55,581 nt of DNA from the NCBI GenBank assembly GCA_011390365.1, contig JAABSM010000018.1, forward strand, positions 1-55,581. Direction: 5' to 3'. This document shows positions 9,458 to 17,621 of the stretch, piece by piece. The translations under genes and the position numbers were made by a program. The DNA comes from Gammaproteobacteria bacterium (GTDB lineage: Bacteria > Pseudomonadota > Gammaproteobacteria > Chromatiales > Chromatiaceae). Position 1 is the first letter of the stretch; each line of letters begins with the position of its first letter. Below the pieces are notes generated by a model that made no database searches, was not told the DNA's origin, and was given only the letters and a program-made list of their open reading frames with translations.

Positions 9458-10106
9458 GGGGGCGACTTGGCTTCGACGTGGGTTGCAAAACCTGAGGTGC
9501 ATGCCGAGGATGCAGATCTCCTCGTAAATCCATCTGCAAAAAGATAGTTGCCAACGACGACAACTACGCACTCGCTGCTTAAACCCCAGTAGGGTGCCGT
9601 CTCACTGAAGCCGTGCTTGTGCGTTCAGGTTTGAGGCGTCATATCTCACAAGATCGCGCGGAGGCTGGCCTGGGGCCAAAGCGCTAAAACCTTACCGGGA
9701 TCGCCGTTTGATCACCCTGTCCGTCGGGTGACAAGCGGTTAAAAAAAATAGACCGGACTAAGCATGTAGAGCCGAAGGCGGAGGACTTGCGGACGCGGGT
9801 TCGATCAAAAGGTCGCCTTCACCCGAAAGGGTGAAGTGAAAACGGGGCTCACATCGGTGAAACCTACAGCGAACTTCCTGAAAGTTCGCCAAGGCAATAC
9901 CGAGGGGTAGGAAGAGGGCCAACCTCAGACCTGCCCTGTAGAGACTCATAGACGCGCTGAAATCCTCGGACCGAGCGCGCACTAGGATTCGCGGTGGAGA
10001 TTGAATGCCGCGAATAACACGCCCCGCACCCTGGAAACTCCAGGGTGAAGGTATAGTCCGGCCCGTTTCGAAAGAAATGGATCCAGCCGTCCCGCCGCCT
10101 CCACCA
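9458..10106 (+). ncRNA. ssrA: tmRNA (one-piece), interrupted by a group I intron
   Basis: tmRNA rescues stalled ribosomes by acting as alanyl-tRNA and then as mRNA for a degradation tag. The 5' end GGGGGCGACTTGGCTTCGACG (9458 on) pairs through GGGGGCG with CGCCTCC before the 3' ACCA (10103-10106). The tag frame starts at GCC 9550 and reads ANDDNYALAA, then TAA (9580-9582), one residue from the E. coli tag. The T-arm is split: the 5' exon ends GCGGGTTCGAT at 9805 and the 3' exon resumes TCCCGCC at 10090. Joining them restores a GCGGG/CCCGC T-stem with a TTCGATT loop. Mature length would be about 365 nt. A terminator follows at once. Confidence 0.97.
9806..10089 (+). other. Group I intron in the tmRNA T-loop (284 nt, no ORF)
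   Basis: The exon ends in U at 9805. The exon CGAU plus the first intron base C pairs with GGUCG (9811-9815) to form P1, placing the expected U-G wobble at the 5' splice site. P2 is a perfect CUUCACCC-GAAA-GGGUGAAG hairpin (9818-9837). Core blocks like P, Q, R and S of group I introns are visible: GGUGAAACCUAC (about 9856), GGCAAUACCGAG (about 9893), GUAGAGACUCAUAGAC (about 9938) and GAAGGUAUAGUCC (about 10047), with GACU/AGUC able to form P7. A GAAA-capped P9-like hairpin precedes the terminal G at 10089. No homing endonuclease frame fits. Confidence 0.92.
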
Positions 10107-10110
10107 AAGC

Positions 10111-10145
10111 AAAGCCCCGACCTGTCAAGGCCGGGGCTTTTTTTT
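10111..10145 (+). terminator. Rho-independent terminator of ssrA
   Basis: Stem AAAGCCCCG/CGGGGCTTT with an interior loop, followed by T-run 10138-10145, starting five bases after the tmRNA CCA. Confidence 0.9.
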
Positions 10146-10149
10146 GCGC

Positions 10150-10188
10150 AAAAAACAAGGCCCGCCGGCATTGCTGCCGACGGGCCTT
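10150..10188 (-). terminator. Rho-independent terminator of the CsrB-like RNA
   Basis: Read leftward the stem is AAGGCCCGTCGGCA/TGCCGGCGGGCCTT with a GCAA loop, followed by G and six T. It lies back to back with the ssrA terminator, so the two RNAs are convergent. Confidence 0.88.
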
Positions 10189-10576
10189 AGGGAATATCGG
10201 ATCACCGCAACCCGATAGAGCCTCCTGTCCGTGATCATCCTGACCACTCGCCGACGATATCCCTATCGCGACTCACTCCATTGACGAACGCTCCCCGCGA
10301 CGACGCCATCCTGGCATCGCCAGCCCATCCCGGGCTCTCCCTCCGCCTCCCTGCCACCGCCACATCCCGTGGCGGCCCGTGCCGCTTACCGCGGCCTCCC
10401 GCACCGGTCCTCCTGACCGGGGAATCCCTTCCCGGCACCTTCCCGTGCCTTCAACGCTTCCCAGATTCTCCTTGCCGCGTCCTTCCTGTTGCCTTCCCTT
10501 GCGGGCCATCCTGGCCAAGGCCTTCCTGGCTGGTCGGGCCATCCTGGCCCGGACCCCCAGAACATCCTGTCCTTGG
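10157..10576 (-). ncRNA. csrB: CsrB/RsmB-like CsrA-sequestering RNA
   Basis: CsrB-type RNAs titrate the translational regulator CsrA through many GGA motifs in hairpin loops. Read leftward, this interval has 28 GGA triplets, including five exact copies of the CsrA motif CAGGATG. Many sit in loops of short perfect stems, for example GGGCC-AGGAU-GGCCC, GCC-AGGAU-GGC, GGUC-AGGAG-GACC and GAU-AGGGAU-AUC. A strong terminator ends it. The 5' end is estimated: a weak -10 (GATACT, 10582-10587) lies upstream and no -35 is visible, which fits an activator-dependent promoter. The symbol is by family resemblance. Open frames here are by-products of high GC. Confidence 0.85.
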
Positions 10577-10994
10577 CGCTTAGTATCGTTGAGCCGCCGG
10601 CTTTTCGCTGTAGTAGCATTTTGCAGCTTGTGTAGGACAATTCCGAAAACCGCGAAGGCATCGCCGAGCTCGGCTCAGCGATCCGACCTGTTACCACTTG
10701 TAACTATTCAGATCGCTACGCGAAAACGCGGTTTTACGGCGCCCATCCATGGGCCCCGCCCCCGCGGGGTTTCCATATAAGATTCGCTGCTGGCGAATCT
10801 TTCGCTTGCGACGAAGGGGGAGAGTGCCAGCTTCTCCCCCTTTGAAACCCCCAATCCGTTGTGTAACCATCTACGGCGATCCCGCTATCGCGGGATGCGC
10901 GGAATCGTTACTCCCACTTTTCCACATGCGAAACGGCGTCGGGAAAGGTAGAATCCCCACTGCCGCAAATCACGGAAACAAGTCAGACGAAAGC
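10577..10994. other. Intergenic region between csrB-like RNA and ybgC, with inverted repeats
   Basis: No gene is supported. Near the CsrB-like RNA an imperfect dyad, TTGT-N5-ACAA (10628-10640), could bind the response regulator that usually activates such RNAs (GacA/UvrY), but it is a weak match. Other dyads are GATTCGC/GCGAATC (about 10782-10800), GGGGGAGA/TCTCCCCC (about 10817-10842) and ATCCCGC/GCGGGAT (about 10880-10898). The last 100 bases should contain the tol operon promoter; I see no consensus boxes. Confidence 0.4.
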
Positions 10995-11405
10995 ATGGAA
11001 GAACATATCCACCACACAAGGGTCTACTTCGACCATACGGACGCTGGCGGCGTGGTGTATCATGCCAACCACCTGAAATTTCTCGAACACGGCCGTACCG
11101 AGTGGCTACGAGAACTGGGGGTCGAGCAGGATTGGCTACGTGACGCGCATCAGTTGATGTTTTTCGTGAATCGCGTGGAGATCGACTACCTCGCTCCCGC
11201 GCGCTTCAATAGCCGCCTGGAGATCCGCTCGCGCCTCGAACGCCTGGGACGCGCGAGCATGCTCTTCGACCAGACCATCGTCGACGCCGATAGCGACCGG
11301 AAATGCTGCGCCGCCAAGGTCCGCATCGCTTGCGTCTCCACCAAAACCTTAAGACCCGCCCCCCTGCCGGCGGCGATCACGGGAAGAATCAAACATGCAA
11401 TTTGA
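10995..11405 (+). CDS. ybgC: Acyl-CoA thioesterase YbgC
   Basis: This hotdog-fold thioesterase hydrolyses acyl-CoA and is linked to phospholipid metabolism and the Tol system. At 136 residues it has the 4HBT signature VYFDHTDAGGVVYHANHLKFLEHGRTEWL, with the catalytic Asp in DHTDAGGVVYH. ATG 10995 is chosen over the longer frame because the family starts just before RVYFxHTDAGG. It overlaps tolQ by 11 bases, a typical first gene of the ybgC-tolQRAB-pal-cpoB operon. The tail is slightly extended (LPAAITGRIKHAI). Confidence 0.95.
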   Translation: MEEHIHHTRVYFDHTDAGGVVYHANHLKFLEHGRTEWLRELGVEQDWLRDAHQLMFFVNRVEIDYLAPARFNSRLEIRSRLERLGRASMLFDQTIVDADSDRKCCAAKVRIACVSTKTLRPAPLPAAITGRIKHAI

Positions 11406-12126
11406 TCTCAGTTACGTCGAGCTGGCGCTCAAGGCAAGTCTGCCGGTCCAGATCGTCATGGGCCTACTGGTGCTCGCCTCGGTCATCTCGCTGGCGATGA
11501 TCTTCGAACGCCTCGCCACCCTGCGGCGGGCGCGCAAGCGGGCCTACGCGTTCGAGGATCTGTTCTGGGCCGGCGAAGCGAGCCTGGGGGAGATCTATCG
11601 CAACGTCACCACCCAAAAGAAGGACGCCATCGGCATGGCCGCCATCTTCGCCGCCGGTTTTCGCGAATTCGCCCGCCTCAAGAAGGATCCCGCCATCGAT
11701 CCGCGCAGCATCGTCGAAGGGGCGCGCCGCTCCATGCAGGTGGCCATGAACCGGGAGCTGGACGCCCTCGAAAGCAACCTGTCGTTTCTCGCCACCGTCG
11801 GCTCCACCAGCCCCTATGTGGGTCTGTTCGGCACCGTCTGGGGCATCATGACCAGTTTTCAGGCCCTTGGCGCGGTCAAGCAGGCGACCCTGCAAATGGT
11901 CGCCCCCGGCATCGCCGAGGCCCTCATCGCCACCGCCATGGGGCTGGTGGCGGCGATCCCGGCGGTCATCGCCTACAACCACTTCTCCCACGACGTGGAG
12001 CGGCTCTCCAACCGCTACGAGGACTTCCTCGACGAGTTCACCACCATCCTGCAGCGCCACGCCCACGCCCGCCCGGGTGAGACCGCGAGCGGCGAACGCG
12101 CCGCCGCCCCCGCGGCGCAAGCCTGA
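11395..12126 (+). CDS. tolQ: Tol-Pal system proton channel subunit TolQ
   Basis: TolQ forms with TolR the proton-driven motor that energises TolA to keep the outer membrane constricted at division. At 243 residues it has three membrane segments: about residues 17-38 (VQIVMGLLVLASVISLAMIF), 125-150 and 165-190. The ExbB/TolQ signature is present (SFLATVGSTSPYVGLFGTVWGIMTSF and GIAEALIATAMGLVAAIPAVIAYN). It starts inside the end of ybgC and is followed by tolR after 11 bases. Confidence 0.97.
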   Translation: MQFDLSYVELALKASLPVQIVMGLLVLASVISLAMIFERLATLRRARKRAYAFEDLFWAGEASLGEIYRNVTTQKKDAIGMAAIFAAGFREFARLKKDPAIDPRSIVEGARRSMQVAMNRELDALESNLSFLATVGSTSPYVGLFGTVWGIMTSFQALGAVKQATLQMVAPGIAEALIATAMGLVAAIPAVIAYNHFSHDVERLSNRYEDFLDEFTTILQRHAHARPGETASGERAAAPAAQA

Positions 12127-12137
12127 CCGGAACCACC

Positions 12138-12566
<429 letters not shown>

Positions 12567-12573
12567 GCCGCCG

Positions 12574-13656
12574 ATGCTCCTTTTCCTCCGGCATCACGGG
12601 CTGGCACTGGTCGCATCCCTGCTGGTTCACGGCGGGTTGATCGCGCTGCTGGTGTTCGGCCCCACCACGGCGCAAAGCCCGGCCCCGCCCAAGCCGGTCA
12701 ACATCGTCCAGGCCCAGGCCATCGACGCCGACATCCTGCGCCACCGTGCCGAGGAGCAAGCGCGCAAGGCGGAAGAAGAGGCGAAACGACTCGCCGAACA
12801 GCAGCGGATCGCGGACGAGAAGCGAAAGGCCGAAGAAGAGCGCCAGCGCAAACTGGAGGAGAAAAGGCGCGCCGAGGAGGATAAGCGACGCCAGGAGGAG
12901 GAGGCGCGCAAGAAGGCGGAAGCGGAGAAGAGGCGCAAGGCGGAAGAAGAGAAGAAGCGCCAGCAGGAAGAGGCGAAAAAGAAGGCCGAGACGGAGCGCA
13001 AGAAGAAGCTGGAAGAGGAGAAGAAAAAGGCCGCCCAGAAGAAAGCGGAGGAGGAAGAGTCCAAAAAGGCGGAGCTGGAGGCCCAGAAAGAGAAACAGGA
13101 AGAAGATGAGGCCAAGGAGGAGAAGGCCCGCCAGCAAGAGGAGGAGCGCAAGCGCGCCGCGGAAGAACAGCGAAGGCAGGAAGAGGAAGAGCAGCGCAAG
13201 CTCGAAGAGGAGCTGGCGCGTCAGATGGAGGAGGAGTTGCACCGTGAGGCGATGCGTCTGGAGCAGGAACGGCTGGAGCAGGAGGCCGCTGAACGCGCCC
13301 TGCGGGAGCGCCTGCTGGCGGAGCAGCAGCAGGAGCTGGAGCGCCGCCGCCTGGAGATGCAGAAGGAGTACGGCGCGGTGATCGCCATGCACACCGAGCA
13401 GATCAAGAACGCAGTGCGGCGCAACCTGCGCTGCGCCATCGACGGCCAGGGGCTGCGTTCCGTGATTCAGGTCCAGCTCTCCGCCGGCGGCCATGTGGTC
13501 AACTACAAGACCATCGAAAGCAGCGGCAACAAGGCCCTCGACCGCTGCCGCGAGGCGGCGGTGGCCAAGACCGAGGCCCTGCCGACCCCCAGCGAGGATT
13601 TTTTGTTCGAGGGGTATTTTCGAGTATTCAATCTCGAATTCGACGGTGTCGATTGA
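12574..13656 (+). CDS. tolA: TolA, inner-membrane anchor of the Tol-Pal system
   Basis: TolA spans the periplasm from TolQR to TolB/Pal. The 360 residues show an N-terminal membrane helix with the typical SLLVHGGLIALLV pattern (about 9-27), then a very long Lys/Glu/Arg/Ala-rich helical domain II (about residues 55-265), then a compact domain III. Domain III contains an RRNLRCAIDGQGLRSVIQVQLSAGG-type segment with the conserved Cys pair. The purine-rich coding sequence of domain II produces long spurious frames in other registers. Seven bases separate it from tolR. Confidence 0.95.
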   Translation: MLLFLRHHGLALVASLLVHGGLIALLVFGPTTAQSPAPPKPVNIVQAQAIDADILRHRAEEQARKAEEEAKRLAEQQRIADEKRKAEEERQRKLEEKRRAEEDKRRQEEEARKKAEAEKRRKAEEEKKRQQEEAKKKAETERKKKLEEEKKKAAQKKAEEEESKKAELEAQKEKQEEDEAKEEKARQQEEERKRAAEEQRRQEEEEQRKLEEELARQMEEELHREAMRLEQERLEQEAAERALRERLLAEQQQELERRRLEMQKEYGAVIAMHTEQIKNAVRRNLRCAIDGQGLRSVIQVQLSAGGHVVNYKTIESSGNKALDRCREAAVAKTEALPTPSEDFLFEGYFRVFNLEFDGVD

Positions 13657-13826
13657 TCATTGCCCGCGAGTCGAAGACAATAGGGGGTTTGGGCGCACCA
13701 GCTCACGACCATCGCCCATCAGGAACATATCCCGTCAGCCCCCGCTCGCGGAGGACGCCCCGAAAGCCCCTCTTCCCGAGGGAGAGGGGTTGGGGTGATG
13801 GCTTAAATGTCAGGAAGAATTCGCGC
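13657..13826. repeat. tolA-tolB gap with a G/C-tract dyad
   Basis: A 170-base gap inside the tol operon. It contains a CCCCTCTTCCCGAGGGAGAGG dyad followed by GGTTGGGGTGATGG (13766-13800), a repeat also found at 29511-29550. An AGGAAG ribosome site precedes the tolB ATG. Confidence 0.6.
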
Positions 13827-15140
13827 ATGAAGAAGTTGCTGTTGATCCTTCTGGCCGGCCTCTGGAGCAGCCAGGCGATCGCCATTCTCACCATTCGCAT
13901 CACCACCGAGGCGGGGATCGAAGGCCTGCCGGTGGCGGTGGTCCCCTTCGCTTGGGAGGTCCCCGGGCGCAGTCCCGATCAGGACGTCGCCGCGGTGGTC
14001 GGCGCCGATCTGGAGCGCAGCGGGCGCTTCAAGCCGCTGCCGGTGGAGGACATGCTCGCCCGCCCCAGCCGCGGCAGCGAGGTGGACTACGCCGACTGGC
14101 GCGCCATCAACGCCGAAAACCTGGTCATCGGCCGCATCGAACCCTACGGCGACAGCGAATACCAGGTCACCTTCGAGCTGTTTGATATCGGCAAGCAGGA
14201 ACGCATCACCGGCTACCAGTTCCAGACCAAACGCCGCGATCTGCGTGCCACCGCCCATCACATCGCCGACATCGTCTACGAAAAGCTCACCGGTCAACGC
14301 GGCGCCTTCTCGACCCGCATCGCCTACATCACCTCGGTCAACGAGGGCGCCTCCAACCACCGGGTCACCCTCACCGTGGCCGACGCCGACGGCTACGGCC
14401 CCCAGACCATCATCGACTCCGCCGAGCCATTGATGTCCCCCGCCTGGGCCCCGGACGGCCGCCGCATCGCCTACGTCTCGTTCGAAAAGAAACGTCCCTC
14501 GATCTGGGTGCAGGAGATCTTCACCGGCCGCCGCAAGCAGATCGCCTCCTTCAAGGGCATCAACGGCGCCCCCGCCTGGTCGCCGGACGGCCTCAAGCTG
14601 GCCCTGACCCTTTCCAAGGAGGGTAATCCGGACATCTACGTGCTCGACCTCGAGCGCGGCAGCCTGCGCCCCCTCACCCGCCACTACGCCATCGACACCG
14701 AGCCGGCCTGGTCGCCGGACGGGCGCTACGTCATCTTCACCTCCGACCGCGGCGGCGGCCCCCAGATCTACCGCGTGCCGGTAGACGGCGGCAAGGAGGA
14801 GCGCCTTACCTTCGAAGGCAGCTACAACGCCCGCGCCTCCTATTCGCCGGATGGCGGCATGATCACCATGGTCACCCGCCAGGAGGGCGCCTATCGCATC
14901 GGCGTGCTGGAACTCGCCAGCGGTCAGATGCGCGTCCTTACCGATGGCTCGCTGGATGAATCTCCCAGTTTTGCCCCCAACGGAAGCATGATAATCTATG
15001 CCACCAAGATCGCCGGCAAGGGCGAACTGGCCGCCGTCTCCACGGATGGGAGGGTCAAACAGCGACTCGCCCTGCAAGAGGGAGATGTACGTGAACCCGT
15101 ATGGTCTCCTTACACCCGCAAGAAAGCGCAGAGGAATTGA
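13827..15140 (+). CDS. tolB: Tol-Pal system beta-propeller protein TolB
   Basis: TolB is a periplasmic protein that binds Pal and TolA. At 437 residues it has a Sec signal (MKKLLLILLAGLWSSQAIA), an N-terminal alpha/beta domain (about 22-160), and a six-bladed propeller built from WD40-like SPDGxxIAY/LAL/VIFTSDR repeats (about 200-435). I chose ATG 13827 because it gives the signal peptide and follows AGGAAG; the frame upstream is an artefact of the repeat. pal follows after 13 bases. Confidence 0.97.
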   Translation: MKKLLLILLAGLWSSQAIAILTIRITTEAGIEGLPVAVVPFAWEVPGRSPDQDVAAVVGADLERSGRFKPLPVEDMLARPSRGSEVDYADWRAINAENLVIGRIEPYGDSEYQVTFELFDIGKQERITGYQFQTKRRDLRATAHHIADIVYEKLTGQRGAFSTRIAYITSVNEGASNHRVTLTVADADGYGPQTIIDSAEPLMSPAWAPDGRRIAYVSFEKKRPSIWVQEIFTGRRKQIASFKGINGAPAWSPDGLKLALTLSKEGNPDIYVLDLERGSLRPLTRHYAIDTEPAWSPDGRYVIFTSDRGGGPQIYRVPVDGGKEERLTFEGSYNARASYSPDGGMITMVTRQEGAYRIGVLELASGQMRVLTDGSLDESPSFAPNGSMIIYATKIAGKGELAAVSTDGRVKQRLALQEGDVREPVWSPYTRKKAQRN

Positions 15141-15153
15141 AGAGGAACTCAAC

Positions 15154-15750
15154 ATGATCCAAACCCACCCCACAAAGCTGGCCCTGCCCGCGCTACTCCT
15201 CGCCGCCCTGGTCGGCTGCTCCACATCGCCAACCATGGACGGCCCCGGCGCACCGGTCACCTCGGTCGATGACACCAGCACCGGCTCCTACAGCGCGGTG
15301 GAGTACTTCGGCGCCAATACCGATATCGCCCGCGAAGGCGGCGTACCCGAAGGGGACGAGTTCGAGGAAGAGGGTTACTACAACGACGCTGGCGGCGCAA
15401 CCACTGACGACCTCAACGCCGCCCTCAATATACGCACCATCTACTTCGACTACGACTCCAGTGAGATTCGCGGCGACTTTCGCAACGCCGTCATCGCCCA
15501 CGGCATGGCCCTGGCGAGCAACCCCAATCTTTCCATCACCGTCGAAGGCCACTGCGACGAACGGGGCTCCCGCGAGTACAACATCGCCCTCGGCGAACGC
15601 CGCGCCAACACCTTGCGCCGCCTGCTCCTCGCCCAGGGCGCGATGGAGAACCAGATCGTCACCATCAGCTACGGCGAAGAGCGCCCCGCGGTGCTCGGCT
15701 CCAACGAACAGGCCTGGGCGCGCAACCGTCGCGCCGAGTTGATCTACTAG
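15154..15750 (+). CDS. pal: Peptidoglycan-associated lipoprotein Pal
   Basis: Pal anchors the outer membrane to peptidoglycan. The 198 residues begin with a lipoprotein signal ending LLLAALVGC (lipidated Cys at residue 22 or so). An acidic linker follows, then an OmpA-like domain with IYFDYDSSEIR, VEGHCDERGSREYNIALGERRA and the ending ARNRRAELIY. The ATG at 15154 has AGAGGAA seven bases upstream. It lies between tolB and cpoB. Confidence 0.97.
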   Translation: MIQTHPTKLALPALLLAALVGCSTSPTMDGPGAPVTSVDDTSTGSYSAVEYFGANTDIAREGGVPEGDEFEEEGYYNDAGGATTDDLNAALNIRTIYFDYDSSEIRGDFRNAVIAHGMALASNPNLSITVEGHCDERGSREYNIALGERRANTLRRLLLAQGAMENQIVTISYGEERPAVLGSNEQAWARNRRAELIY

Positions 15751-15881
15751 GAAACCGGTCAAAAATCCAGGTGATAGTTACACAAGCTCCGAGCCGCGAG
15801 CCTCCAGCAGCTAGAAGCTCGCGGCTCTCAGACATAAGCTTCTTCTATCGCCTATTTTTGAATCATCACAACGGGAACAAC
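15751..15881. repeat. pal-cpoB spacer with an 11-bp inverted repeat
   Basis: GAGCCGCGAGC (15791-15801) and GCTCGCGGCTC (15816-15826) form a perfect 11-bp stem with a 14-base loop and no T-run. It could attenuate or stabilise the message between pal and cpoB. Confidence 0.55.
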
Positions 15882-16712
15882 ATGAACACCACCAAGCCCC
15901 TCATCGCCCTTCTCTGCGCCGGCATCGCCCTTGGCATTACCGCCCCCGTCGCCGCCCAGGACCTGGAACAGCGGGTCGCCGTACTGGAACGCCAGGTGCG
16001 CGCCCTCTCCGACGTCATGCTGCGCCTCGACACCCTGACCCGGGAGATGCAGCAACTGCGCGGCGAGGTGGAGCTGCAAAGCCACGCCATGGACGCCCTG
16101 AAAGAGCGCCAGCGCGACCTCTACCTTGATCTCGACAAGCGCATGAGCAAACTGCAAGAGGACACCGCCAGCGCCATGAACGCGGTCCCCGCGCCCGCCT
16201 ACACCCCGCCGCCGACCAGCGGCTCAAGCGCCGCCATCTTACCCGGACCAGCGGCCAGCTCCAGCATCAGCACCAGCGGCGGCCCCGGCAAACCCATCCC
16301 CGCCGACCTCCCCCCCGGCGACCCCGCCGAGGAGAGCGACCGCTACCGCGAGGCCTTCGACATGCTGCGCGAAGGCAACTACCAGGAGGCACGCCGCGCG
16401 CTGCGCATCTTCCTGATCCAATACCCGGACAGCGACAGATCCGACAACGCCCAGTACTGGCTGGGCGAGGCAGGCTACGTCACCCGCGACTTCGCCACCG
16501 CCCTTGAGGACTTCTCCACCCTCATCGAGCAATACCCGAACAGCCCCAAGGTGGCCGACGCCAAGCTCAAGAGCGGTTACATCCTCTACGAAACCCAGCG
16601 CTTCGACGACGCCCGTGAAATGCTCAAGGCCGTTACCCGACAACACAGCGGCTCCACCGCCGCGCAACTGGCGCAAAAGCAGCTGGACCGGATGGAACGG
16701 GAGAATCGCTGA
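15882..16712 (+). CDS. cpoB: Cell division coordinator CpoB (YbgF)
   Basis: CpoB links the Tol machine with peptidoglycan synthesis at division. At 276 residues it has a Sec signal (ends PVAAQ), an N-terminal trimerisation coiled coil (about 28-100, LEQRVAVLERQVRALSDVMLRLD), a Pro/Ser-rich linker, and a C-terminal TPR domain (about 155-270; YREAFDMLREGNYQEARRAL, YWLGEAGYVTRDFATALEDF). ATG 15882 gives the signal peptide. It is the last gene of the tol-pal operon here. Confidence 0.95.
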   Translation: MNTTKPLIALLCAGIALGITAPVAAQDLEQRVAVLERQVRALSDVMLRLDTLTREMQQLRGEVELQSHAMDALKERQRDLYLDLDKRMSKLQEDTASAMNAVPAPAYTPPPTSGSSAAILPGPAASSSISTSGGPGKPIPADLPPGDPAEESDRYREAFDMLREGNYQEARRALRIFLIQYPDSDRSDNAQYWLGEAGYVTRDFATALEDFSTLIEQYPNSPKVADAKLKSGYILYETQRFDDAREMLKAVTRQHSGSTAAQLAQKQLDRMERENR

Positions 16713-16942
16713 GTTTCGGACCTGGACGTGAAAAGAATAGACAGGATTAACCGGATTTTCAGGATAAACGGGATTTAGTCAGGTAGCTGGTTCCCACGCG
16801 CCGCGTGGGAACCCCTCCCAGTGCCCCGATCCCACCGAATCCACGAACCGACAAACAATCGCCATACCCCTAAGCACACCCCTCCGCCCAAAAATCCCGG
16901 CCATCCTGAAAATCCCGTTAATCCTGTCCATTCTTTCCCGTC
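16713..16942. repeat. cpoB-queE spacer with inverted AGGATT repeats
   Basis: ATAGACAGGATTAACCGGAT and continuation (16736-16776) faces its approximate reverse complement (16901-16932, ATCCTGAAAATCCCGTTAATC type). Between them is a GGTTCCCACGC/GCGTGGGAACC dyad (16789-16812). The whole can fold into one large hairpin. The right-hand copy ends about ten bases before the queE start, and no standard ribosome site is visible there. Confidence 0.7.
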
Positions 16943-17608
16943 ATGTCGACAACCAGCGAAAACACCTGCCCCCGCCTGCGCGTCAGCGAGATCTTCCTCT
17001 CCCTGCAAGGTGAATCCCTCAGCCAAGGCCTGCCCACCGTATTCGTACGCCTCACCGGCTGCCCGCTGCGCTGCAGCTACTGCGACACGGAGTATGCCTT
17101 CAGCGGCGGCGAATGGCGTGAGCTGGACGAGATCCTGGCCGAGGTCGCGGAATACCAGGTCGCCCAGGTCACCGTCACCGGCGGCGAACCCCTCGCCCAG
17201 CCCAATTGCCCCCTGCTCCTCACCCGCCTCTGCGATGCCGACCACAAGGTCTCCCTAGAGACCAGCGGCGCGCTGGACATCGCCGAGATCGACTCCCGGG
17301 TGGTTCGCGTCATGGACCTCAAGACCCCCGCCTCCGGCGAAGAGGGGCGCAACCTCTACGCCAACCTCGCCCACCTCGGCCGACGCGACCAGGTCAAGTT
17401 CGTCATCGCCGACCGTAACGACTACCGCTGGGCCAGAGAGCTGATCCGGGATCGCAACCTCAACCAACGCTGCCCCCTCCTGATGCTCCCCGTCCACCAA
17501 AGCCTCCACCCCCGCCAGCTCGCCGAATGGATCCTCCAAGACCGCCTCCCCGTCCGCCTCCAGATCCAGCTCCACAAATCCCTCTGGGGCGACGAAAAGG
17601 GCCGCTGA
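16943..17608 (+). CDS. queE: 7-carboxy-7-deazaguanine synthase QueE
   Basis: This radical SAM enzyme converts 6-carboxytetrahydropterin to 7-carboxy-7-deazaguanine for preQ1/queuosine. At 221 residues it carries the cluster motif CPLRCSYC (CxxxCxxC) near residues 40-47, the SAM-binding VTVTGGEPLAQ, and the N-terminal IFLSLQGES signature. In many gammaproteobacteria queE follows the tol-pal-cpoB operon, as here. With tgt 10 kb upstream the window encodes two steps of the pathway; queC and queD are not present. Confidence 0.95.
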   Translation: MSTTSENTCPRLRVSEIFLSLQGESLSQGLPTVFVRLTGCPLRCSYCDTEYAFSGGEWRELDEILAEVAEYQVAQVTVTGGEPLAQPNCPLLLTRLCDADHKVSLETSGALDIAEIDSRVVRVMDLKTPASGEEGRNLYANLAHLGRRDQVKFVIADRNDYRWARELIRDRNLNQRCPLLMLPVHQSLHPRQLAEWILQDRLPVRLQIQLHKSLWGDEKGR

Positions 17609-17621
17609 GCCGCGGAGCGCG

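Noticed and set aside
10235-10542. Minus-strand small protein rich in Arg/Gly
   Set aside because: It overlaps the CsrB-like RNA; the Gly/Arg content comes from the GGA hairpin repeats.
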